Origin: Actinopolyspora mzabensis
Lineage (GTDB): Bacteria; Actinomycetota; Actinomycetes; Mycobacteriales; Pseudonocardiaceae
Length of the DNA stretch: 64,000 nt
Assembly (NCBI RefSeq): GCF_900101095.1
Contig: NZ_FNFM01000001.1
Span: 434,001 to 498,000, forward strand
Direction of reading: 5' to 3'
Positions 19,001 to 27,053 of this stretch are shown here, piece by piece. The notes below the pieces were generated by a model. The model saw nothing but the letters and a program-made list of their open reading frames with translations. It did no database searches and was not told the DNA's origin. The position numbers and the translations under genes were made by a program. How positions within the stretch are numbered: position 1 is the first letter of the stretch; each line of letters begins with the position of its first letter.

Positions 19001-19634
19001 GGCGCTGAGCGGCACGGCCGTGGCGCTGACCGAGTTCCTGCGCTCCCCGGTGATCGACTTCCCGTCCGATGCCGGGTCCGAATCTTCAGCCGCGAACGAG
19101 TTCGCGTTCATCACGATGCGCGAGGCACAACGTGTCGAGGAACTCCAAGCCTGGCGCTGGCTGCACGTGGTCGAGATGTCCGACTCGTGGCCCGGGGCGG
19201 TGGGCTGGCTCGGCGCGCTACTGGCAGTGGTCGCCGCGTTGCGCTGGGGATGGCTGATGACCTCCGCCGCCGTCTCGGCCCTCACCCGAGCGTTGGTCGG
19301 ACTGGCGGCAGCCGGGCTGCTGGCCGCCGCCGGATTCTGGCTGTTCGAGCTCGGAGTGCGGTTGGGGCCGTTGGGAGTGACGCTGGCCGGGGCCGGGATC
19401 ACCTGGTACGCCACCTTCGCGCTCCGCACGAGCGGCAGAGTGGGCGCCACCGTACTCAGTGCGGTGATCCCCGGACTGTTGCTGCTTCCCGCGGTGCTGC
19501 AGAGCTGGTCGGTTTCGTTCTGGCTCCTGGCGGCGATGCTCCTCACGGCCTGGGGGCAGGCGATACTGCTCAGCCTCGCCGACGTGCTCGAACCGCGACC
19601 GCGTGGTTCGCTGGACACACCCTCGCGCGCCTGA
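16041..19634 (+). CDS. Giant patatin-like phospholipase with DUF3376-type C-terminus
   Basis: The 1197-residue protein opens with a patatin domain. LALRGGASMAVWIGG supplies the oxyanion-hole glycine region (RGGAxMAVW where canonical enzymes have DGGGxRG), GTSAGG holds the catalytic Ser81, and DGGVLDN holds the catalytic Asp285. The middle part (about 400-950) is a helical region of the DUF3376 kind; the last 220 residues carry about five or six hydrophobic helices, so the protein is probably membrane-anchored. It is expected to hydrolyse acyl esters of lipids. A short DTDSFDTDSFETG duplication lies near residue 605. Start is GTG with GAGAGG upstream. Confidence 0.85.
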   Translation: MPSAEPNSHSSRQLRLALALRGGASMAVWIGGAVAEIDRLRRWAPVENTGPKRAEQRHPWAELAELAGYESVEVDVLAGTSAGGLNATLLSASLVYGMPFTATRRAWIRLADLEAMARTVPRPWQPKPESLLEGDEYFRAELTELLTEQIGRERRTEPVERVELLLTATLLDPVAERHFDAVGSEFGKARRRAMFRFRHRGRPGEPLSDFGPAERARTTARLLAQAARASSSFPMAFEPAVFRADDSGDASDDRSGDSRPGSVPNLYGRFSEIAASAEQHFRVIDGGVLDNIPVTAAVDAIRRVEADAPTERWLLYLNPEPDSPSAETRGERFARAVTATALRAKLGQESLLTDIDSIGRHNESVRRAVGRRDAVLTELAVTPRSRRARLLGDRVRAVSGDYASRLAETRAVRVHELLTAPEDTTGTPLLDPIPKQPLREWPTTACTGLRERLIERYRSHAQRRPGEVFDDVRTLLSAVDECLRWVRELEAHRRSARIAAVKASLYRLRTVAETLCGHTDRCWTHAAGTEPVFVRAELDGWIGCVLDRHHRLQHALPSPVGTLLAPLLDSVLGEGALDQRNPDCRRPDGGTAEAGEHGKGNLDTDSFDTDSFETGADPGSRFRRRLAEFNAELSAVVNSSGAEAAENDVGVDAVAESWATLERLVRNLVAALSPGDLVEIDRVTRSLLELAADVDPMRLLRELVVLTTPMQLDTGADSHILLHRLAGDSSSPLPFTALRDSAGDIPLADKVRGSGLGNFGAFLSAKWRANDWMWGRLDAVAGLVPMLIEPDRLVRHSGQLGADGLGDALQRILSRPTEPELGELDETSARKWHEFLAERWAEHSGAVRTELEALFANPTDEHPLTVTRRAVAERLQWTVAAEEIPFVAAVDSGADPNAGDARPMRDPRLLDQQVRAYEVGKQRPSDLEERRMASLATRCALLAHRALLPGWRGFRRSLATVSMIALKPLSMLLAFALAAPRRAALGAALSGTAVALTEFLRSPVIDFPSDAGSESSAANEFAFITMREAQRVEELQAWRWLHVVEMSDSWPGAVGWLGALLAVVAALRWGWLMTSAAVSALTRALVGLAAAGLLAAAGFWLFELGVRLGPLGVTLAGAGITWYATFALRTSGRVGATVLSAVIPGLLLLPAVLQSWSVSFWLLAAMLLTAWGQAILLSLADVLEPRPRGSLDTPSRA

Positions 19635-19644
19635 CCGGAGGGGA

Positions 19645-19679
19645 GGCGCGCGGCCGGCAGTGCCGCCCGCCCGCGCGCC
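19645..19679 (+). terminator. GC-rich hairpin after the patatin gene
   Basis: GGCGCGCG (19645-19652) pairs with CGCGCGCC (19672-19679) with a 19-base loop, ten bases after the stop. It is a plausible intrinsic stop or processing hairpin, without a T-run. Confidence 0.45.
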
Positions 19680-19718
19680 GTGACGGGCCCGCGAATCGAG
19701 CTCTCCTAGGATGCTGTT

Positions 19719-20759
19719 GTGCCCGACCCCGCTGCTTACCCAGCCCGGAACAGTGGTGACGCCCGCCCGCTGTCCCCCCAGCACTCCCCACCGAAGCCCG
19801 GATTCCCGGCTGCGGTTCCGGAGGGAACGCCCTTCCACCTGCTCGCACGCAACTCGGCCCATCGTTGGTGGCGCCCCGCCGTGGCGCTGCTGGTGTTGCT
19901 CGGGCTGACCCTGGTTGCCTCGGTCCTGGCAGCCGTGCTGTTGGTCGGAATGATCGTTTTCGCCGGGCCGTGGGGGGCGTTGAGCATCGTGCTGCCCCCG
20001 GGGTATCTCGTGGAAGTGCTCTCGGCACCGTTGCCGATGCTGTTCCTGAGTTTCGCCGTGCTGATCGCGCTCATCCCTCCGGTGGCACTGACAGCACGAT
20101 GGGTGCAACGACGTGGCTTCGGCAGCGTGGTCGGGGTCCTCGGAAGCCCCCGGATTCGCTGGCTCGGCGAGACGATGCTCTGGGCGCTGCTCGTGTTCGG
20201 CGCGCTGTTCGCCGTGATCCTCACACTGCAGCTGATGTCCGGTGCCCCGCTGCCCGCTTTCCCCGGCTGGCGCCGCTATCTGGCGGTGGCACTGCTGGCC
20301 GTGCTGGTGGTACCGGCGCAGAGCGCCGCGGAGGAACTGTTCTTTCGTGGCCTACTGCTGCAGACGCTGACGGCCTGGTTCCGGACCCCCTGGCCGGGGA
20401 TCCTGCTGACTTCGCTGGTGTTTCTGCTGGGGCACGGCTACACCGACCCGCTCGTGTGGGTCGAACTCTTCCTGATGGCCACGATCATGTGCTGGCTGAG
20501 CATCCGTACCGGAGGTCTGGAGGCGGCTGTGGCCATGCACACCGCCAACAACGCGCTGAGTCTGCTCGTCGCGGGACTGAGTGGGGTTCCCAGCACCCAG
20601 CAGTCGGGGGACTATCCGGTGATCCAGGTGATTCCGATGATCGTCGCCGTGCTGCTCTTCGCCTGGGTGGTCGATCGCCGAGCGGCGCGTCGCGGGGTCA
20701 GCACCGTGGTCGGGGGAAGGGTCCGGATCAATCCGGTCACCCTCGCGCCGCGTCACTGA
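19719..20759 (+). CDS. CPBP-family intramembrane metalloprotease
   Basis: The 346-residue membrane protein has about eight hydrophobic helices and the CPBP/CAAX-protease motifs: EELFFR (Glu205, Glu206, Arg210; EExxxR), LVFLLGHGYTDP (motif with the metal His) and MHTANNAL (last metal His). In bacteria this family is linked to protein maturation or bacteriocin self-protection; the target here is unknown. The first 45 residues are Pro-rich and cytoplasmic. The GTG at 19719 is the likely start; a start nearer the first helix cannot be excluded. Confidence 0.85.
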   Translation: MPDPAAYPARNSGDARPLSPQHSPPKPGFPAAVPEGTPFHLLARNSAHRWWRPAVALLVLLGLTLVASVLAAVLLVGMIVFAGPWGALSIVLPPGYLVEVLSAPLPMLFLSFAVLIALIPPVALTARWVQRRGFGSVVGVLGSPRIRWLGETMLWALLVFGALFAVILTLQLMSGAPLPAFPGWRRYLAVALLAVLVVPAQSAAEELFFRGLLLQTLTAWFRTPWPGILLTSLVFLLGHGYTDPLVWVELFLMATIMCWLSIRTGGLEAAVAMHTANNALSLLVAGLSGVPSTQQSGDYPVIQVIPMIVAVLLFAWVVDRRAARRGVSTVVGGRVRINPVTLAPRH

Positions 20760-20901
20760 CCCGCTCGGGGCTCTCGCGGTCCGCACCGCCCCGGTCGAAA
20801 TCGGAAGCGGACCGCCTCGAAGGCCGAGCACACCGGGATTCGAGTACCTCGGGAACCGGCCGATTCGTTACCGGCCTCCCCGAACGGCGGGGAGATCATC
20901 A

Positions 20902-20926
20902 CGCCCGCTGCCCGCCGCAGCGGGCG
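20902..20926 (+). terminator. Hairpin downstream of the CPBP gene
   Basis: CGCCCGCTG (20902-20910) pairs perfectly with CAGCGGGCG (20918-20926) around a seven-base loop. It stands in the 340-base spacer 20760-21101, which otherwise shows no gene and must hold the promoter for the next gene. Confidence 0.5.
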
Positions 20927-21101
20927 AGGTAGACTGGCGGTGAAGGGACATTCGGCAGGTTTCGGGCCGTGGCGCGGTGAGAACCGGGGCGTACGAGCCG
21001 GGATCAACGTGGTTCGGCCACCGGACCAGCCGGTTGTGCCTCGGTGAACAACACTGACGACGCTCCTGCGCAGGACGTCGGTCTCTACGGAGGTGTCTAC
21101 G

Positions 21102-21626
21102 GTGAGCAGCCTGTTTCCCGGCTCCGCCCGGTCGGCTCCGGGGCTTCCCAGCTTGCCCACCCCGCCGACTGGCTGGCCGATCGGCTCCTACGGCACGTAC
21201 GAGGAAGCGCAGCGTGCCGTCGACCACCTCGCCGACAACGATTTTCCGGTGCAGGAAGTAACGATCGTCGGGGTCGACCTCATGCTGGTCGAACGTGTCA
21301 CGGGACGGTTGAACTGGGCGAGGGTGCTCGGCAGCGGAGCGCTCTCCGGGGGATGGTTCGGACTGTTCATCGGACTGGTGATCAGTATCCTGACGGTGCA
21401 GAATCCCTGGTTCGGTCCAGTGTTGGTGGTGCTGGCGGCGGGGATCGTCTTCGGCATGGTCTCGGCCGCGATCACGTACGCCTCCATGCGCGGCCGTCGT
21501 GACTTCTCTTCCTCCAGCCAGGTCGTGGCCGGACGCTACGACGTACTGAGCCAACCCAGCCACGCCGAACAGGCCCGGGACATGTTGGCTCGACTAGCCA
21601 TGGGCGGTCAGGCTTCGCAGCAGTGA
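21102..21626 (+). CDS. General-stress-protein-17M-like (YflT) membrane protein
   Basis: The 174-residue product starts with the GSYGTYEEAQRAVDHLADNDFPVQEVTIVG segment (about residues 29-58), a ferredoxin-like alpha/beta domain of the YflT/GSP17M family. Two hydrophobic helices with a glycine-rich face (WARVLGSGALSGGWFGLFIG and VLVVLAAGIVFGMVSAAI) follow. GGAGG at 21089-21093 fits the GTG at 21102 and not the in-frame GTG at 21093, which overlaps it. From memory it matches Rv1234 in the mrp-corA neighbourhood. Function is unknown; a stress-related membrane role is suggested by the family name only. Confidence 0.82.
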   Translation: MSSLFPGSARSAPGLPSLPTPPTGWPIGSYGTYEEAQRAVDHLADNDFPVQEVTIVGVDLMLVERVTGRLNWARVLGSGALSGGWFGLFIGLVISILTVQNPWFGPVLVVLAAGIVFGMVSAAITYASMRGRRDFSSSSQVVAGRYDVLSQPSHAEQARDMLARLAMGGQASQQ

Positions 21627-21764
21627 ACTGCCCACTCGATGTCGGGTCCGCTCGTGGCGAGAGCCCGCGAGAGGTTCTACCCCGTAAACGGGCGTGAAAA
21701 CCGGGGCGACGAAGTCCCGCTAGCGGCTGTTCGCGCGTGCCACGCCGGTGGCGGAAAGACTGCG

Positions 21765-21805
21765 GGAGGTGTCGGCACGCCAGTGCCGACACCTCCGTTG
21801 TTTTT
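21765..21805 (+). terminator. Strong rho-independent terminator
   Basis: GGAGGTGTCGGCAC (21765-21778) pairs perfectly over 14 bases with 21783-21796 around a GCCA loop and is followed by GTTGTTTTT. This is the clearest intrinsic terminator in the window, between the YflT-like gene and the convergent CAP-domain gene. The rest of 21627-21937 holds nothing recognisable. Confidence 0.92.
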
Positions 21806-21937
21806 CCCGCCGGAACGACGCCCGGCTGTTCGCCACGTTCCGACTCCCGTCAGCCGTGCTCCGTGCCGTACTGCGTCTCGGGTCCCGCTGTGACACCGGA
21901 CCGCTGTGACACCGGAGCGATGGCGCTCCGTCCGATG

Positions 21938-22792
21938 TCACTCCGCCGAGTCGGTTTTACCGAACATCTGGGTCCAGTAGTGGGTCCAGCGGCTGTCCCG
22001 GTCGCTGGCGTATCCCACTCCGAGCTCGGTGAACGAGCAGTTCAGGATGTTCCGTCGGTGTTCCGGACTGTTCATCCACTGCCGGAACGTCTTCGCCGCG
22101 TCGGCGTTGCCCGCCGCCACGTTCTCTCCCACGTAGACCGAGGGATAGCCAGCTCGCTTGGCACGATTGATGTGATCGGCACCGTCGGCACTCCGGTGAC
22201 CGAGATAGTCCTGCCGTGCCATCTGCGTGCTGTGCCGTCGCGCGGCATCGTTCAGCGTCTCGTTCAGCCGCAGGTCCGGGCAGTCGGCCCGGCCGCGTGC
22301 CTCGTTGGTCAACCGGAGTATCCGTTCGACCTTGTCGAGATCGCTCGCCTCACCGGGCTTGGCGGTATCGCCGGGTTCGGCAGTGTTCCCGGGGCGTTCG
22401 GCCTCACCGGAGGGTTGGTCATTACCGGAAGACTGTTCCTCACCGGAAGACTGGCCCTCGCCGGGCCTGTCGATCTCATTCGGATCGTAGCTGCCCCCGG
22501 GCCGGTCGGCCCCTTCATCCCCGCTCGTGTTCTCGGTGGTTTCGGGAACAGCGGACTCACCGTTCCCGTCCGGGCGCTCGAGCTGGTCGATCTCGTGGGG
22601 GTCGTAGAGCTCGTCGGGATTGTCGGTCCTGTCGATCCGCTCCGGTTTGGGGGTCTCCTCGGTGTAGGCGATTCCATCGGCCGGCTTGGTTGTTTCGGCA
22701 TCGTGTTGCTCGGCCGGGGCCAACTGCCACCCACCGAGCAGCAGGGTCAGTGGTGCGGCGGCGAGCAACAACCGTGGCGGTGTCCTGACCAT
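21938..22792 (-). CDS. Secreted CAP-domain (SCP/PR1) protein
   Basis: From the ATG at 22792 the product is 284 residues. It has a basic start, a hydrophobic signal helix (LLLAAAPLTLLLGG), a disordered acidic linker of about 120 residues rich in Glu, Pro, Ser and Gly with repeated YDPxEID and SSGEEQSSG-like units, then a CAP domain (about 150-284). CAP motifs seen: LTNEARGRADCPDLRLNETL, GHRSADGADHINRAKRAGY, ENVAAG, MNSPEHRRNILN, and ELGVGYASD near the end. Such proteins act outside the cell; the exact activity is unknown. A reading from 22855 would add an unlikely non-signal segment. Confidence 0.87.
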   Translation of the reverse strand: MVRTPPRLLLAAAPLTLLLGGWQLAPAEQHDAETTKPADGIAYTEETPKPERIDRTDNPDELYDPHEIDQLERPDGNGESAVPETTENTSGDEGADRPGGSYDPNEIDRPGEGQSSGEEQSSGNDQPSGEAERPGNTAEPGDTAKPGEASDLDKVERILRLTNEARGRADCPDLRLNETLNDAARRHSTQMARQDYLGHRSADGADHINRAKRAGYPSVYVGENVAAGNADAAKTFRQWMNSPEHRRNILNCSFTELGVGYASDRDSRWTHYWTQMFGKTDSAE

Positions 22793-23068
22793 ATACAACT
22801 TCCGTCGTTCACCTGTGCTGACAACGGAAGTTGTACCGCATCCGCGCGCTCCCACGTGCCGAATCGGCTCCGCCGGGGGATAACCGGCGCCGTATTTTCA
22901 CCCGTCGGGGGAATGGTTGCCTGCCCGGACCGGCATACTCGTGAGACGTGTTCGCACAGTTCGACGAGTATTCGGACCGGCGGCTCGGAGACCCCCGAAG
23001 GTGCGTTTTTCCCGCTGGATTCTTCGGCGGTGTGGTGGTTCACCCCGGAACTCGGCTCCGAGGAAGTT

Positions 23069-23164
23069 TCAGAGTTGACTCGCGATGATCAGGAACAGCG
23101 TGAGAATCCAGCCGTTGATCAGTGTGAACAACAGGGCGAGTTTGTTGGTGACCAGACGGGGCAT
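23069..23164 (-). CDS. 31-residue single-helix membrane protein
   Basis: A short frame on the reverse strand encodes a basic start (MPRLVTNK) followed by a continuous hydrophobic helix (LALLFTLINGWILTLFLII) and ASQL. GGGAG lies seven bases before the ATG at 23164. The positive-inside charge, one uninterrupted helix and a good ribosome site make it a credible small protein, below normal annotation length limits. No family is recognised. It lies about 280 bases upstream of the CAP gene on the same strand and could share its transcript. Confidence 0.6.
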   Translation of the reverse strand: MPRLVTNKLALLFTLINGWILTLFLIIASQL

Positions 23165-23700
23165 GACGGTACTCCCATTGTGCAGATCGAAACGATTTCC
23201 GCGTCCGGTACGAACCGCCGGACGAACGGGATTCGTCGCACGATGTGGCCCGTGGTGCCTCCCGGATGAATCAGTACGTCGCGGCCTCGCCGCGCGCGAG
23301 TGTGGGAGTCACGTGCCACATCGCGCCGGGTTTTCGTTCGTGCCGGACGTTTCGCCGTTCTCGTGGCGCGGCCGCCGCTGCCCGCGCGGTTGCAGGCCGT
23401 GTCGGTTCCGAGATCCGTCCACACCGAATGTGTCGCACGATTCCCTCCCAACCACGAGCTTCGAGTCCGTGGAACTCACGGAACGGTATTCACGGGTTCG
23501 GCGGCGATCCCCTCGACTCGCCGCACAGGTACCGTCGGTGCGAAGCCGGCGGCACCACCACTCCTCCGATACGAGCAGGCCGGGGTCTTCAATGGAGTAC
23601 CCGAAGTAGGCCGCTCGCTGTGGCTCTCTGTTTCGTCGACAGGGCACAACTGGCCCTGCCCGGTGTATCGTCGTCGATTCGCGGTTCGTTACCGCGCTGG
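23165..23700. other. Spacer without a recognisable gene
   Basis: About 535 bases between the small membrane protein and corA. Reading frames exist on both strands but are Arg-rich, lack domain motifs and have no convincing ribosome sites. The stretch must include the promoter of the small membrane protein and the end of the corA transcript; no hairpin stood out. Confidence 0.5.
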
Positions 23701-24786
23701 TCACAACCAGTTGTTCTTACGGAATATCTTGAACAACACCACGCAGCACACCATCATGACCAGCAGGGACACGGGATAGCCGAACGCCCAGTCCGTCTCC
23801 GGCATTCTGGCGAAGTTCATTCCGTATATGCCCGCGATCATGGTGGGGGTGGAGATGATCGCGACCCACGCGGAGATCTTGCGCATGTCGGTGTTCTGCT
23901 GCAGCGTGATCTTGGCCAGTGTCGCGTCGACCAGGGTCGTCAGCAGTTCGTCGAAGGAAGCCACCCGTTCCGAGACGGTGGCGAGGTGGTCCTCCACGTC
24001 GCGGAAGTAGGACCGAACCTGATCGGCGACGTGCGGGGTGTAGCCGCCCGCCAGCCGTTGCAGTGGCTGCGAGAGCGGCATGACCGCACGACGCAGTTGC
24101 ATGACCTCGCGTTTCATCAGGTAGATCTGTTCCGCGTCGATACTGGTGCGTGGTGCGAAGACCTCGGTCTCGATCGAGTCGATGTCGTCCTGGATCGACT
24201 CGGTGACCTCGAGGTAGCTGTCCACCACGTGGTCCGCGATCCCGTGCACCACGGCCGACGGTCCGAGGGCCAACTGCTCGGGTGACTCTTCGAGCGCCGC
24301 GCGCACGCGGGTGAGCGCGGCCTGGTTGCCGTGCCGCACGGTGATCACGAAGTCTCGGCCGAGGAAGATCATGAGCTCGCCGCTCTTGACGATCTCGCTG
24401 TTGGTGGCCCTGGCCCGGTCCGGTACGTACCGCACCGTTTTGAGCACCATGAACAGCGTCTCGTCGTAGCGTTCCAGCTTGGGACGCTGGTGCGCGTGCA
24501 CCGCGTCCTCAACGGCGAGCTCGTGCAGCCCGAAGGTGTCGGCGACCCCGTTGATCCGGTCCTGATCCGGCTCGTGCAGTCCGATCCAGACGAAACCGTT
24601 CCGCCTGCTGCGGACCTCGGCCATGGCGTCCTCGTAGGACCATTCACCGGGCAATCGCTTGCCCTCGACGTAAACGGCGCAGTCGACGACCGAGGCGGAA
24701 CGAGCCGTGACGGCCGAGACGCTTCGGGAACCGCGTTCACCGCGGCTGATGCGGTTACGCAGCCCCAGGTGGGGCAGGCTTGGCAC
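23701..24786 (-). CDS. corA: CorA-family magnesium/cobalt transporter
   Basis: The GTG at 24786 is preceded by GGAGG six bases upstream and gives 361 residues. The N-terminal two-thirds is the soluble alpha/beta funnel domain (FVWIGLHEPDQ, ELAVEDAVHAHQRPKLERY, MFLGRDFVITVRHG-like). Two C-terminal helices follow, with the selectivity motif GMNFARMPE between them and a basic end (FRKNNWL). It assembles as a pentameric channel for Mg2+ or Co2+ in the cytoplasmic membrane. No M-box riboswitch was seen upstream. In mycobacteria corA is in the same neighbourhood as mrp. Confidence 0.95.
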   Translation of the reverse strand: MPSLPHLGLRNRISRGERGSRSVSAVTARSASVVDCAVYVEGKRLPGEWSYEDAMAEVRSRRNGFVWIGLHEPDQDRINGVADTFGLHELAVEDAVHAHQRPKLERYDETLFMVLKTVRYVPDRARATNSEIVKSGELMIFLGRDFVITVRHGNQAALTRVRAALEESPEQLALGPSAVVHGIADHVVDSYLEVTESIQDDIDSIETEVFAPRTSIDAEQIYLMKREVMQLRRAVMPLSQPLQRLAGGYTPHVADQVRSYFRDVEDHLATVSERVASFDELLTTLVDATLAKITLQQNTDMRKISAWVAIISTPTMIAGIYGMNFARMPETDWAFGYPVSLLVMMVCCVVLFKIFRKNNWL

Positions 24787-25357
24787 GATGGACCTCCGGG
24801 CGGGATTTCGTGGCTGTTCCGCGACACCCGGATTCGGTGTCACGTGTGCGCATCCCCACCCGTTCCGGTGGATCACCGACCGTCGGTCCGGTTGATCACC
24901 CGTGAACCGCGGCACGCCCCGAGTCGTGCCGACCGAATCGCTCGGCGGGGATGCGGCCGATACTGCACGGCAGTGCGCTGTCCGCACTGCTTGAGCCGCC
25001 GGCAGCGTCTGGCACGTATCCTCACCTCCGTTCGGTTCGACTGCGGGTCCGAGGTCGGTGGCCGACCACCCGTGCATCCTACTCGCCGGTCGGTCGGGTG
25101 TCCGAACCGGTGTGCTCCGCGTGTCCACTTGACCGTCGAGTGCGCAACCGCTTCGGGCCGGATGACGTTTCGGCAGCGGCTCCTCCGGCGCGCACCCCGG
25201 AATGCATAGTGCGGCGACCCGTCTTTTCGAGTGAAATCTGGAGGTTTCGGGGCGGAGTGTCGATCAATGTGGTTACCCCCATTGTTGGGGTGTTGTCGAC
25301 AACATGTGTGCGCCAGGACCGCCACGTCCCCCGATATGGGGTTTCTCGGCGTTCGGG
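24787..25357. other. Spacer upstream of corA
   Basis: About 570 bases, with no convincing gene on either strand. It holds the corA promoter region at its left end and a pair of adjoining palindromes at its right end (25275-25304). A 67-codon frame on the reverse strand (25079-25282) has an acceptable start but no recognisable protein character. Confidence 0.5.
25275..25304. repeat. Adjoining hairpin and 14-base palindrome
   Basis: ACCCC (25275-25279) pairs with GGGGT (25287-25291), and it overlaps the perfect palindrome TGTTGTCGACAACA (25291-25304). The pair stands about 50 bases beyond the Nudix stop on the reverse strand. It could be a terminator for that gene or a protein-binding site. 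Confidence 0.5.
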
Positions 25358-25792
25358 TCAGGTTTGGCGAGGCAGGCATTCCCACTGCTCCAGCAGCTCC
25401 GCCAGTCCCTCGGTGAGCGCGTCGGAGCGGTGCAGTGTGGCGAATGTCGCACGATCCGTCCACATTGCATCAATAGCATCGTCACCTGGGATGATGTCCG
25501 ACTCCGTCACACGGCAGGAGTAGTCGACTATGTCGTAGGTGTAGTGTGATCCCGATCGCGTCAGCCGCCCCACCGCGCGACCGATCGTCGCGGAAAGCCC
25601 CGTCTCCTCCGCGATCTCACGCCGCAGCGCCGCCTCGTCGCTCTCCTTCTCCTCGACCTTGCCGCCCGGAAGTGACCACTTGCCCTGACCAGGATCATTG
25701 GCTCGTTTGATCAACAACAACCGGCCGTGCCGGTCGTGTATCACCGCCCCCACGCAGCGGATCACCATCTCCCCGAAGTCCGTCATGGACAC
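25358..25792 (-). CDS. Nudix hydrolase (MutT-like)
   Basis: The 144-residue enzyme carries a complete Nudix box, GGKVEEKESDEAALRREIAEETGL (GX5EX7REUXEEXGU), with the catalytic glutamates in REIAEE. KWSLPGG before it and the overall size suit a MutT-type nucleotide pyrophosphatase or similar house-cleaning enzyme; the substrate cannot be told. Starts at 25792 (GTG) or 25786 (ATG) are both possible and neither has a strong ribosome site. Confidence 0.9.
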   Translation of the reverse strand: MSMTDFGEMVIRCVGAVIHDRHGRLLLIKRANDPGQGKWSLPGGKVEEKESDEAALRREIAEETGLSATIGRAVGRLTRSGSHYTYDIVDYSCRVTESDIIPGDDAIDAMWTDRATFATLHRSDALTEGLAELLEQWECLPRQT

Positions 25793-25931
25793 ACAGGGTA
25801 GTGAATTCGATGCCGGTTCCCACTCACTGACCCAAGTGCGCTAAAAACCTGCCGTACAGGCGATGAGTGCGGTACAACGGATCAGCAGGTGCCAGCACTA
25901 ATACAGGTCAGATCAGACGGGGTGCGTGACA

Positions 25932-26093
25932 GTGAACATCAAGAAGATCCTCACCTGGGCCGGGATCGCGTTCCTGCTGTTTTTCCTCATCTCCGCGCCG
26001 AACGAGGCCAGTGATGTCGTCGACGGCATCCTCGACAGCCTGCGTCAGTCCGCGGAGGCGGTGATCACGTTCATGCGCAATCTGTTCCGCTGA
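25932..26093 (+). CDS. 53-residue small membrane protein
   Basis: This frame encodes NIKKILTWAGIAFLLFFLIS near the start, a positively charged end followed by one helix, then an amphipathic acidic-to-basic tail ending in FMRNLFR. GGGG lies about nine bases before the GTG at 25932; an in-frame GTG at 25926 is the alternative. It is directly upstream of a PH-domain membrane protein in the same direction. I recall similar MNIKKIL-type small proteins in related actinomycetes, but no function is known. Confidence 0.7.
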   Translation: MNIKKILTWAGIAFLLFFLISAPNEASDVVDGILDSLRQSAEAVITFMRNLFR

Positions 26094-26251
26094 GTGAGAC
26101 GTTCTTCTCCGGGTGGGGCATCGGCCGAACGGCCACGCACTACCGGTGAAGAGCCGTACGAGCGCACAGCCCGGCTCGGGGCCGTGACTGGCACTGTGAA
26201 CACCGTGATCGGTCCCGGTCGGGAAAGTCGAACCACGCGAGGGTGGTGGCT

Positions 26252-26824
26252 ATGTTCGCACCACGGGATCCGGACGAGTACCTGCTGGAGACCGAGCGAC
26301 GGGTTATCAGAGTGCGCAGGCACTGGGCCTGTCTCGTGTGGGACATCTTCGAGGCCGCCGGTTTGCTCGCGGGCTTCATGATGATCTCCTACCTGTTCCC
26401 CGGAGGGAGCTGGCTGCTGCAGAACATCCTGTGGTACGCGGGTCTCTTCGTGCTGCTGCGATTCGTCTACCAGGTGCTGGACTGGTACGTGGAACGCATC
26501 GTGGTAACGGACAAACGATTCATGATCACCGAGGGCATCCTGATGACCTCGGTGCAGATGATGCCCGTGACCAAGGTCACCGACCTGACCTATTCCCGTA
26601 GCGTTCCCGGTCGGGTGTTCGGATACGGCACGCTGATCGTGGAGTCCGCCGGACAGATCCAGGCCCTCAACCGCATCGAGTACCTGCCCAATCCGGAAGA
26701 GGTGTTCGACGCGATCTCCTCGCTCGTGTTCGGCGAGAAGAAGGCGCAGCAGGATCGTTTCTCGATGCTCAAGGCCCGGCGTGCCGCCGTCGGCCGGGGA
26801 AGGACCAAGGTCAAGACCGAGTAG
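26252..26824 (+). CDS. bPH2/YdbS-type PH-domain membrane protein
   Basis: From the ATG at 26252 (GCGAGGG eight bases upstream) the product has 190 residues. An RVRRHWA stretch leads to two adjacent hydrophobic helices (about 35-80), then a bacterial PH-like domain with the WYVERIVVTDKRFMITEGILMTSVQMMPVTKVTDL signature and VFGYGTLIVESAGQ, ending in a basic tail. The domain probably faces the cytoplasm and binds a lipid or protein. Role unknown; it follows the 53-residue membrane protein by about 160 bases. Confidence 0.85.
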   Translation: MFAPRDPDEYLLETERRVIRVRRHWACLVWDIFEAAGLLAGFMMISYLFPGGSWLLQNILWYAGLFVLLRFVYQVLDWYVERIVVTDKRFMITEGILMTSVQMMPVTKVTDLTYSRSVPGRVFGYGTLIVESAGQIQALNRIEYLPNPEEVFDAISSLVFGEKKAQQDRFSMLKARRAAVGRGRTKVKTE

Positions 26825-27053
26825 CGCGAACCCCGAGTGGCGCGAGATCCGTGGTTGTCCCCTGGGAGTCCGCCGGGCCGGTTTCCGGGAGGGCGACGGC
26901 ACGTCTCGCTTCTCCCACCGACTGTTCGATCGTTCGGCCGGTGCCCCGCAGTCGGCCGAGTCGTTCCGGTGCGCAATGCCCCCCCCACGCGCGTTCGGTT
27001 CGGGAAAGTGATCGGACGGCCCGTGTCGAACCGAGCCCGTATCGGTCACACTG

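Noticed and set aside
19736-20224. Reverse frame opposite the CPBP gene
   Set aside because: The forward frame has EExxxR and metal His motifs; the reverse has none.
24787-25357. M-box type Mg2+ riboswitch upstream of corA
   Set aside because: No matching conserved stems; the start codon is preceded directly by a normal ribosome site.
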